A program made the translations under genes and the position numbers. Of a DNA stretch of 20,266 bases, positions 1 through 4,390 are shown in pieces. Within the stretch, counting starts at the first letter, position 1, and each line of letters begins with the position of its first letter. The DNA is from a virus: positions 1-20,266 of IMG/VR virus record IMGVR_UViG_3300020020_000532. The stretch is one strand, 5' to 3'. Under the pieces are notes generated by a model. The model saw nothing but the letters and a program-made list of their open reading frames with translations. It searched no databases and had not been told where the DNA came from.

Positions 1-228
1 AAAAAAAAAAAAAAATAATACACCCTACCCCCTCCTCCATTCCGATCAGCGACGGTCGCATACGCCTCGCTCTGCACAGCCCCTGAGTCGGTCAGCGACC
101 ATTCCCGACCACTACTGATCCCTCCTGTCCAGACCTCACTCACCAGTTACCAGCGACTCACGAGTACCAATAGACTACGCTAGTACGTGAACGCATAAAT
201 TGGGCAAAACCTAGCAAAACATACAGTT

Positions 229-248
229 TTTCCGCACCGGAAATTTTT
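229..248 (+). terminator. Small hairpin with T-tract (weak terminator candidate)
   Basis: TTTCCG (229-234) pairs with CGGAAA (238-243) around a 3-base loop, followed by TTTTT (244-248) on the plus strand. The form is that of a minimal intrinsic terminator for rightward transcripts. No rightward gene lies upstream in the window, so its use is unclear and it may be incidental. Confidence 0.25.
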
Positions 249-315
249 CCCGTTCACTTCCCTTCCCGACGCTGACTGCACACGTCCAAACCACTCCTAG
301 TGCACACGGAGCCTC

Positions 316-370
316 CCAGAAACGCCAAAAGCCCGACACGCCGAGTCTCCTCGTGCGTGCCGGTTTCTGG
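316..370 (-). terminator. Structured hairpin / probable terminator of the leftward operon
   Basis: Read on the minus strand, an 8-bp stem (355-362 with 334-341, one G-U pair) is followed by a bulged A (354). A further 4-bp stem (350-353 with 342-345) is capped by GAGA, a GNRA-type tetraloop (346-349). After the stem comes GGCTTTTGGC with a short U run. An outer 8-bp arm, CCAGAAAC with GTTTCTGG (363-370 and 316-323), encloses the whole. The element starts about 13 bases after the stop of the last leftward gene, as expected for an operon terminator. The U-tract is only four bases, so an mRNA-stabilising 3' structure is the alternative. Confidence 0.6.
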
Positions 371-383
371 CATGGACTATTCT

Positions 384-623
384 CTACTTCGTGGCCCCTT
401 TCGCAGCCCGTAGGATGTCGATGGCTTGTTCACGGTTGCATCCCAACAACCGAGTACATTGTTCAATTGCTCTTTCGTCCGGAGTCCAGGTGGACTTCTT
501 ACGACCCTTTCCGCTTCGCAACCCATGTTCGGCACGGTTTAGCGCGTCTGTGAAGTCGTTGAAACTCCAGTGACTTTCTACGAGCGGAAGCTGACGGTGT
601 GTTTTGTGTTTCGACTCTGCCAT
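384..623 (-). CDS. Small protein of unknown function, last gene of leftward operon
   Basis: A basic 79-residue protein that I do not recognise. The second half (from about residue 45) reads as two or three helices containing RLLGCNREQAIDILRAAKG. This resembles the C-terminal part of the 186-codon gene at the other end of this leftward cluster (SLLGCSIEVALEKVKELQG), suggesting a shared small helical fold of UBA-like appearance. The ATG at 623 has no Shine-Dalgarno upstream. An 18-bp inverted-repeat arm (648-665) lies 25-42 bases before the start. The position in a short leftward cluster of small genes, opposite the structural operon, suggests an early or host-interaction role, but this is inference. 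Confidence 0.65.
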   Translation of the reverse strand: MAESKHKTHRQLPLVESHWSFNDFTDALNRAEHGLRSGKGRKKSTWTPDERAIEQCTRLLGCNREQAIDILRAAKGATK

Positions 624-647
624 GTTTCATTTCGGTTATGTGGTTTG

Positions 648-665
648 ACCTCTAGGATGAAAGGT
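648..665. repeat. Arm A of 18-bp perfect inverted repeat
   Basis: ACCTCTAGGATGAAAGGT is the exact reverse complement of 1195-1212. Both copies lie in gaps just upstream of leftward genes (starts at 623 and 1174) and bracket the two genes at 702-1174. They could be operator half-sites, or could pair in the transcript. Confidence 0.85.
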
Positions 666-701
666 AGATGCGGAGGGATTGGACCTCCGCGCTACTAAGG
701 T

Positions 702-947
702 TTACAACGCCTTCGCGACTTTGGCTTCGTGGATGTTGTACTCGTTCGAGTACTCGACCCGGACCTTCAACTCCGCCGTGGCGATGACAATTTCGCTGTT
801 CATTGCGCTCTTGTCGGGGTTGGGAACAACCCGGAGTGACAGGCTCGAGATCTTGTGGCGGCGGACAAGTTTGTCCTCCAGCACATTCTGCAGAGCCTGA
901 TGGTACATGCCTTCGAGGCAACCGTTGGGAACGTCTTGGTATCTCAT
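702..947 (-). CDS. Small protein of unknown function, leftward operon
   Basis: An 81-residue protein, not recognised. The first third is probably helical (LEGMYHQALQNVLED). The rest looks like beta strands rich in alternating hydrophobic and charged residues (SEIVIATAELKVRVEYS), ending in a short helix. No membrane segment or catalytic motif is visible. Its ATG overlaps the stop of the preceding gene in the ATGA form (944-947), so the two are translationally coupled and probably act together. There is no Shine-Dalgarno. The two-gene unit is bracketed by the 18-bp inverted repeat. Confidence 0.65.
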   Translation of the reverse strand: MRYQDVPNGCLEGMYHQALQNVLEDKLVRRHKISSLSLRVVPNPDKSAMNSEIVIATAELKVRVEYSNEYNIHEAKVAKAL

Positions 948-1174
948 GGTAGTGTGATAAGGTGGTTTGTGACTTTGATTTGGCCGGACTTCTTCAGCGC
1001 TTCGATTATCGCCATGTAGGTGTCGAGCTGGAGCCCGAAACCGTTCAGCGTTGCGTACAAGTGCCCCGAAGGAATACCCTTCAGAACCGAGGTCTTGTCG
1101 GCCTCCTTGACCGCTTCGAGGATTGCACTTACAATCACTCTCAGCACCGTTCTAGCTTTGTCGATGTCTGTCAT
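944..1174 (-). CDS. Small putative winged-helix-like protein, leftward operon
   Basis: A 76-residue protein. After an N-terminal helix (about residues 3-28) comes IPSGHLYATLNGFGLQLDTY, then a helix (AIIEALKKSG) and a terminal strand-like segment (IKVTNHLITL). The helix-helix-hairpin order and the PSGHLYA start resemble small phage winged-helix-type proteins, so DNA binding is possible; this is pattern recognition, not proof. The start codon lies 21 bases from the inverted-repeat arm at 1195-1212, which would suit autoregulation. It is coupled by ATGA to the following gene. Confidence 0.6.
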   Translation of the reverse strand: MTDIDKARTVLRVIVSAILEAVKEADKTSVLKGIPSGHLYATLNGFGLQLDTYMAIIEALKKSGQIKVTNHLITLP

Positions 1175-1194
1175 AGTTTTACAGTGGTTTATCC

Positions 1195-1212
1195 ACCTTT
1201 CATCCTAGAGGT
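1195..1212. repeat. Arm B of 18-bp perfect inverted repeat
   Basis: ACCTTTCATCCTAGAGGT is the exact reverse complement of 648-665. The identity continues for ATC after one mismatch on the left side. It lies between the first leftward gene and the coupled pair, and about 20 bases upstream of the ATG at 1174. Confidence 0.85.
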
Positions 1213-1247
1213 ATGGACTCAATGAGGGACTCGCGCGGTGGGTTTAC

Positions 1248-1790
1248 TTACTCCTGTTCGTCTTCGCTGCTGTCGCTGTCGTTGTCGTCTTCCACGTCCT
1301 CCTGCGGGGTGATACCCTGCAGTTCCTTGACCTTCTCCAAGGCCACTTCGATGCTGCATCCCAGTAGGGACGCGATTTTCTTTGCGGCTTCCATCGCCGG
1401 GTCAGCCTTGGTCTTCCCGACCTTGGTGTAGTCGTGTGTGTACACGAACTCGTCCAGTTCCTCACGGGTGATTTCACCCTTCGCGAACTCGAGCACCTTT
1501 GCCACCGTAGCCGTGGAGCCTTGGTGCTGCAGGAGCTGACTTGCGATCAGCCTGCACACCCCGCCGAGGGACTTGAACTCAGCCATGTCGGAGTCGAGTT
1601 CATCGAGGGTTTCGATCAAATCGTATCCGAACAAGGCCAAGACCCAGTTGATCAGGTCCAAGATTTCCACCGAATTCGTGACCGTGACCTTCACGTTCTT
1701 CACGATTTTCTTGTTTTCCACCTTGACACCGTTTTCCTTGGTATCCCATTCCACCTTCTGCGCCTTCTTGAGCTTGCTAATGGTTTTCAT
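1248..1790 (-). CDS. Acidic-tailed protein of unknown function, first gene of leftward operon
   Basis: I chose the ATG at 1790 (180 residues); extending to 1808 would need a TTG start. The N-terminus is Lys-rich with several beta-like runs (VKVENKKIVKNVKVTVTNS). A hydrophobic helix follows (ILDLINWVLALFGYDL, about residues 43-58), then a helical middle part. A C-terminal helical motif with SLLGCSIEVALEKVKELQG resembles the end of the gene at 384-623. It finishes in a very acidic Asp/Glu/Ser tail (about the last 20 residues), a feature often seen in DNA mimics or proteins that contact basic partners. No catalytic motif is seen. As the first gene from the divergent control region it is probably the most strongly expressed early gene. 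Function unknown. Confidence 0.7.
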   Translation of the reverse strand: MKTISKLKKAQKVEWDTKENGVKVENKKIVKNVKVTVTNSVEILDLINWVLALFGYDLIETLDELDSDMAEFKSLGGVCRLIASQLLQHQGSTATVAKVLEFAKGEITREELDEFVYTHDYTKVGKTKADPAMEAAKKIASLLGCSIEVALEKVKELQGITPQEDVEDDNDSDSSEDEQE

Positions 1791-1860
1791 AGTTGATATA
1801 ACTTTCAATTTCGTTGTACCGCTACGAGTCCCTTATAGAGCCCATACCATTTTTGTGGAT

Positions 1861-2043
1861 TTACGAGTACTCGGCGACATTTGGTAAAGCGTGACATTGC
1901 ATTGCTGGCTCTGCTCGTTCTTGATCGTCATCTAAGTAGAGTGTAAGAGAGTAGGGCCTGATGCATCATTGCTTTGCGGCTAGAGTTTATCGGTATACCG
2001 ATTTTAGACTCACCACTTACCAAATGCCGCGGGGTACTCGTAA
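1861..2043. repeat. 27-bp imperfect inverted repeat pair
   Basis: The left arm 1861-1887 consists of TTACGAGTAC, seven bases, and CATTTGGTAA. The right arm 2017-2043 is its reverse complement: two perfect 10-bp blocks and 4 of 7 matches between them (24 of 27). The arms are 129 bases apart and the intervening DNA contains the 14-bp palindrome at 1989-2002. Equal spacing of the two blocks in both arms means the unit is a real two-block site present twice in opposite orientation. Confidence 0.8.
1989..2002. promoter_or_regulatory. 14-bp perfect palindrome, candidate operator
   Basis: ATCGGTATACCGAT is fully self-complementary and is followed by TTT. The lack of a loop fits a site for a dimeric DNA-binding protein better than an RNA hairpin (5-bp stem, TATA loop). 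It lies in the divergent control region, 14 bases from one arm of the long inverted repeat. Confidence 0.5.
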
Positions 2044-2215
2044 TTCCTTATTCAGCCAGAGTCGTTCTCTTGTAGCCTAGTAGGAGAGTAGATCGTCCTC
2101 GGCGAGTAAATCGGCCGGCGCGGTTTTTACGCATTGCGCTTTTGCTTCGATGCCATTGGGGTTCTCGTGTGGACCCAACCGCTTTCTATTTCGTATCAGC
2201 AAGAGTGCTCGGGTA

Positions 2216-2243
2216 CTAACCATTCTGCATCTCTCTAACCATT
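2216..2243. repeat. 9-bp direct repeat CTAACCATT x2
   Basis: CTAACCATT occurs at 2216-2224 and 2235-2243, with starts 19 bp apart (nearly two helical turns). Paired sites of this kind can bind a regulator or replication initiator. Chance occurrence cannot be excluded for a 9-mer. Confidence 0.45.
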
Positions 2244-2483
2244 GAGGAAAACCGGCGAGAGTGGAAATCCGAAGGGGTACCCTTGCCCAAGGGGATGGTC
2301 TGCAATACCCTTATAACAGCCTCGCGCGAATTTACGTTTTGAATGCCTCTCGTTTACCCTTGATCGCCAATGGGAAAGGGAGAAGTGGGGAACAGGGTGA
2401 GTAAGATATATCTCCTTTACTTCGTAAAGCTGACACCATTTGCCTGGCGGCACTGGAGTAGGCGTTTCCCTGAATCGCTCGAC

Positions 2484-2511
2484 TTGACTTGTGCTACCGA
2501 TATGCTATAGT
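2484..2511 (+). promoter_or_regulatory. Sigma-70-type promoter of the rightward operon, likely leaderless
   Basis: TTGACT (2484-2489), a 16-base spacer and TATAGT (2506-2511), with TG at 2503-2504 making an extended -10. The -10 box ends six bases before the ATG at 2518, so transcription should start at or within a base or two of that ATG. The transcript would then begin with a start codon (leaderless). It is the best promoter match I see and sits exactly ahead of the long rightward gene block. Confidence 0.7.
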
Positions 2512-2517
2512 GCAGGC

Positions 2518-2613
2518 ATGAACTCCACTATTCCGTCCCCGCCTCCAGTCATCGTGGCGGAGCCTCGTCCAGTCATTCTGCAGCCAACGGATTCGTCCTT
2601 CACCATCCGCTAA
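2518..2613 (+). CDS. 31-aa leader ORF coupled to the small terminase candidate
   Basis: A 31-codon ORF, Pro-rich at the start (STIPSPPPVIVAEPRPVI), with no recognised domain. Its ATG lies six bases after the -10 box of the promoter, so it would be read from a leaderless mRNA. Its stop overlaps the ATG of the next gene as TAATG (2611-2615). The arrangement suggests that its translation loads ribosomes for the downstream gene, which has no Shine-Dalgarno of its own. Whether the peptide itself has a function is unknown. Confidence 0.55.
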   Translation: MNSTIPSPPPVIVAEPRPVILQPTDSSFTIR

Positions 2614-3173
2614 TGCCAGACTTAGCCACAGCCGTCAACAGGTTCCTTCAACCGTCCATGCCAGAGAATGGCTCGAACGGGAATATCATTCCGTTTAAGG
2701 AAGCGAAGGAATCGAGCTTGATGCGGACTGTTGGCTTCATGGCGTTACAGGGGATGGGTGCGAACCAGATTGCGTTCGTGTTGAAACAGCCTGAGGACAA
2801 GATCCAGGCGATGTTTGAAGATCCTACGTTGCAGGAAATGTTTGCACGTGAGATCGAAGCTCGTGGGAAGTATGCGCTGAAGCAGCTCGCGAGTGGTATG
2901 GCAGTCGACGTGATGTTGGCGCTGCATAAGATCGTGCTGGACCCGGCAGCTAAACCTTCGGAGAGAATTAATGCAGGCAAGGAAATTCTGGACCGAGCGT
3001 TCGGACGTCCTACGCCGGCCAACAAGAACGGCGATGCTGACGGTGACGAAGGCTTCGTTGGTGCAAATCCTGAGGAAACTCTAGCGAAGCTGGAAGCAGA
3101 ACTGGAGGCCAAACTTCAGGAGAGAGAAAAACGGCGCGCTGCGCTACAAACCGACAATACTCAAAGACCATGA
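2613..3173 (+). CDS. Putative terminase small subunit
   Basis: A 186-residue protein. Residues about 38-70 (MALQGMGANQIAFVLKQPEDK and following) read as a helix-turn-helix. Residues 118-133 contain RINAGKEILDRAFGRP, a motif common near the end of phage small terminases and related DNA-packaging proteins. The tail (about 150-178) is a Glu/Lys/Arg coiled coil (LEAELEAKLQEREKRR), suited to oligomer formation. Small terminases recognise the phage DNA and stimulate the large subunit. It starts in TAATG overlap with the leader ORF and ends in ATGA overlap with the next gene. An internal ATG at 2658 (MPENGSNG) is an alternative start. The large subunit is 5 kb away, which is unusual, so the assignment rests on motif and length. 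Confidence 0.65.
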   Translation: MPDLATAVNRFLQPSMPENGSNGNIIPFKEAKESSLMRTVGFMALQGMGANQIAFVLKQPEDKIQAMFEDPTLQEMFAREIEARGKYALKQLASGMAVDVMLALHKIVLDPAAKPSERINAGKEILDRAFGRPTPANKNGDADGDEGFVGANPEETLAKLEAELEAKLQEREKRRAALQTDNTQRP

Positions 3174-3616
3174 CCCCGCTCACCACTACCCAATCCGGCC
3201 CCAACGACAAGCGGGCCAACCCACTCGCGGATGCCTTCAGTGACATCCTTGACTTGTTCTCCGGAGACGTCAAAGACGGCACAGCCGTTGCGACGGCCGA
3301 CGGACTCACTACGGGAATCCTCGACGATTCGCTTGGCTTCGTGGCCGTTACGTCCGCAAGTGCCAACAACATCGTCACGCTTCCCGTTCCTCGTCCAGGT
3401 CGCTTCTTGCTCGTCTCTGTTGGGGCGAACGGCTGCGAACTGAGAACCACCGATCCGACCACAATCGGAATCAATGGCGGTGTCGGAGCAGCCGCGGAAT
3501 CCGCCCTGGCTGCCAACGTCTGTGCGATTTTGTACGGCGTGTCCGCCACTGCCTGGCGTGGATTCCAGCAGACCTCTGCTGGTGTCCTCACACTCGTGGA
3601 AGTTGCTGCTCCTTAA
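3170..3616 (+). CDS. Putative virion protein (fibre or decoration-like)
   Basis: 148 residues, rich in Ala, Thr, Val and Gly and poor in charge. It reads as alternating beta strands (FVAVTSASANNIVTLPVP, RFLLVSVGANG, VCAILYGVSATAWRGF) after a 35-residue polar N-terminus. The pattern matches small beta-sandwich proteins on phage heads or tails, but I do not recognise a specific family. Coupled to the previous gene by ATGA, and followed by an 80-base gap with a 13-bp hairpin. Its place before two further beta-rich proteins suggests a fibre or decoration module. Confidence 0.6.
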   Translation: MTPLTTTQSGPNDKRANPLADAFSDILDLFSGDVKDGTAVATADGLTTGILDDSLGFVAVTSASANNIVTLPVPRPGRFLLVSVGANGCELRTTDPTTIGINGGVGAAAESALAANVCAILYGVSATAWRGFQQTSAGVLTLVEVAAP

Positions 3617-3635
3617 TTCCCGCTCGCCAGCGGAA

Positions 3636-3682
3636 CGTTGCTGCTCAGTGTTTATCATAGCCTGTAGACCTGGGCAGCAACG
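3636..3682 (+). other. Intercistronic 13-bp hairpin
   Basis: CGTTGCTGCTCAG (3636-3648) pairs with CTGGGCAGCAACG (3670-3682) with one G-U pair and a 21-base loop. It fills the gap between two virion genes, ending 14 bases before the next ATG. No T-tract follows, so it is more likely an mRNA processing or stability element than a simple terminator. GTTGCTGCTC also occurs at 3602-3611, giving the right arm a second possible partner. Confidence 0.6.
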
Positions 3683-3696
3683 AAACCTTTCCAACC

Positions 3697-4386
3697 ATGC
3701 TTACCACATTCGATATCTTCAATCGCAGTGTTGAAGTGCAGGACCGGATTCTTATCCGTTCTGGTTTCGAGTTGGCTCGAACGAAATTGACGAACGATGG
3801 TTCGACGTACGCACTTGGTGCAGGTGAAGCACTGAACTTGGTTCTCAAGCCGAAGAACAAGTTCGACTCGGCTAACTCAGTTGTGGTTAATTTGGCAAAC
3901 ACGGATCTGCACGTGGGATCGAGTGAGTATCGGAAAGAGTTCGGGACTAATACCGCCGGCGTTCTTGCTGAGCTGAAGTCCAACGCAAACCCTTCCGACG
4001 ATTTACCTGAAGCGTTGTTCTCAGCGACCTGGGTGTGGCGCAATGCTGGCGACACGGTTCAACGTCCGTCAGCGACGTTCGACCTAGTGATCATTAACTC
4101 CGCATACGATGGAGTGATCACCACACCTGAGGTCCCTTCAGGTTTCCACAACCCAGGCTACTGGACTTCCATCGACGACGGCTCGCCTACCGCGTTGAAC
4201 GCGATCATTACCGTCGGTGGTGCGTTGCCACTGATGACGGTCATCTTCACCGCAATTGGTGGAGTGTTCAACGTCTGGCAACTTCAGACCAACACTGGTT
4301 TGATCGCCTCGGACGGCGTGAACTTCCAACGTCCACTCGACTACAACGCAGTCGGAAACAATGTCATTTGGGTCAGAATCGCGTAA
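3697..4386 (+). CDS. Putative virion protein, unknown family
   Basis: 229 residues, beta-rich, without membrane segment or signal peptide. The first part has alternating strands (NLVLKPKNKFDSANSVVVNLANTD). The C-terminal half is Gly/Val/Ile rich (ALNAIITVGGALPLMTVIFTAIGGVFNVWQL) and ends in strand-like segments. The motif content fits a structural protein such as a fibre base or a small tail protein, but I cannot assign a family. It starts with CCAACCATG without a Shine-Dalgarno, 14 bases after the hairpin. It ends four bases before the fibre gene. Function is inferred only from its neighbours. Confidence 0.6.
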   Translation: MLTTFDIFNRSVEVQDRILIRSGFELARTKLTNDGSTYALGAGEALNLVLKPKNKFDSANSVVVNLANTDLHVGSSEYRKEFGTNTAGVLAELKSNANPSDDLPEALFSATWVWRNAGDTVQRPSATFDLVIINSAYDGVITTPEVPSGFHNPGYWTSIDDGSPTALNAIITVGGALPLMTVIFTAIGGVFNVWQLQTNTGLIASDGVNFQRPLDYNAVGNNVIWVRIA

Positions 4387-4390
4387 TCAC

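Larger units (their letters stand above)
1..383. other. Left-end non-coding region, pyrimidine-rich
   Basis: No credible gene is visible here. The stretch opens with 15 consecutive A and then runs C/T-rich and G-poor on the plus strand (for example near 22-45). It contains a direct repeat GCAAAAC at 204-210 and 214-220, one helical turn apart. It also holds a small hairpin (229-243) followed by five T, and the strong hairpin at 316-370 described separately. It lies downstream of the leftward operon, so it probably holds that operon's 3' end. Whether position 1 is a real genome end or a contig end cannot be told from the sequence. Confidence 0.6.
1791..2483. other. Divergent control region, no credible genes
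   Basis: About 700 bp lie between the leftward and rightward operons. The ORFs here are short and unlike proteins. The stretch holds a 27-bp imperfect inverted-repeat pair (1861-1887 and 2017-2043), a 14-bp palindrome (1989-2002), the direct repeat CTAACCATT (2216 and 2235) and three copies of TACCCTT (2278, 2306, 2355). Two small hairpins are at 2272-2293 and 2415-2429. Its position just upstream of the putative small terminase makes it a candidate for promoters and operators, a packaging site or an origin. None of these is proven. Confidence 0.6.

Noticed and set aside
204-220. Direct repeat GCAAAAC as a start of an iteron or CRISPR-like array
   Set aside because: Only two copies of seven bases; no further copies or regular spacing nearby.
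1434-1796. 120-codon plus-strand ORF
   Set aside because: Antisense to the leftward 180-residue gene; the composition (many His, Leu, Asp) is that of a complement frame. The minus-strand protein has coherent helices and an acidic tail.
1806-1808. TTG start extending the first leftward gene to 1808
   Set aside because: The ATG at 1790 gives a coherent protein; the six extra residues have no support.
2235-2453. 72-codon minus-strand ORF in the control region
   Set aside because: Odd composition without secondary structure pattern, no partner genes, and it covers the repeat cluster. No support as a gene.
1809-2517. Possible tRNA or other known RNA gene in the control region
   Set aside because: I looked for TTCRA-type T-arm sequences and cloverleaf pairing and found none.
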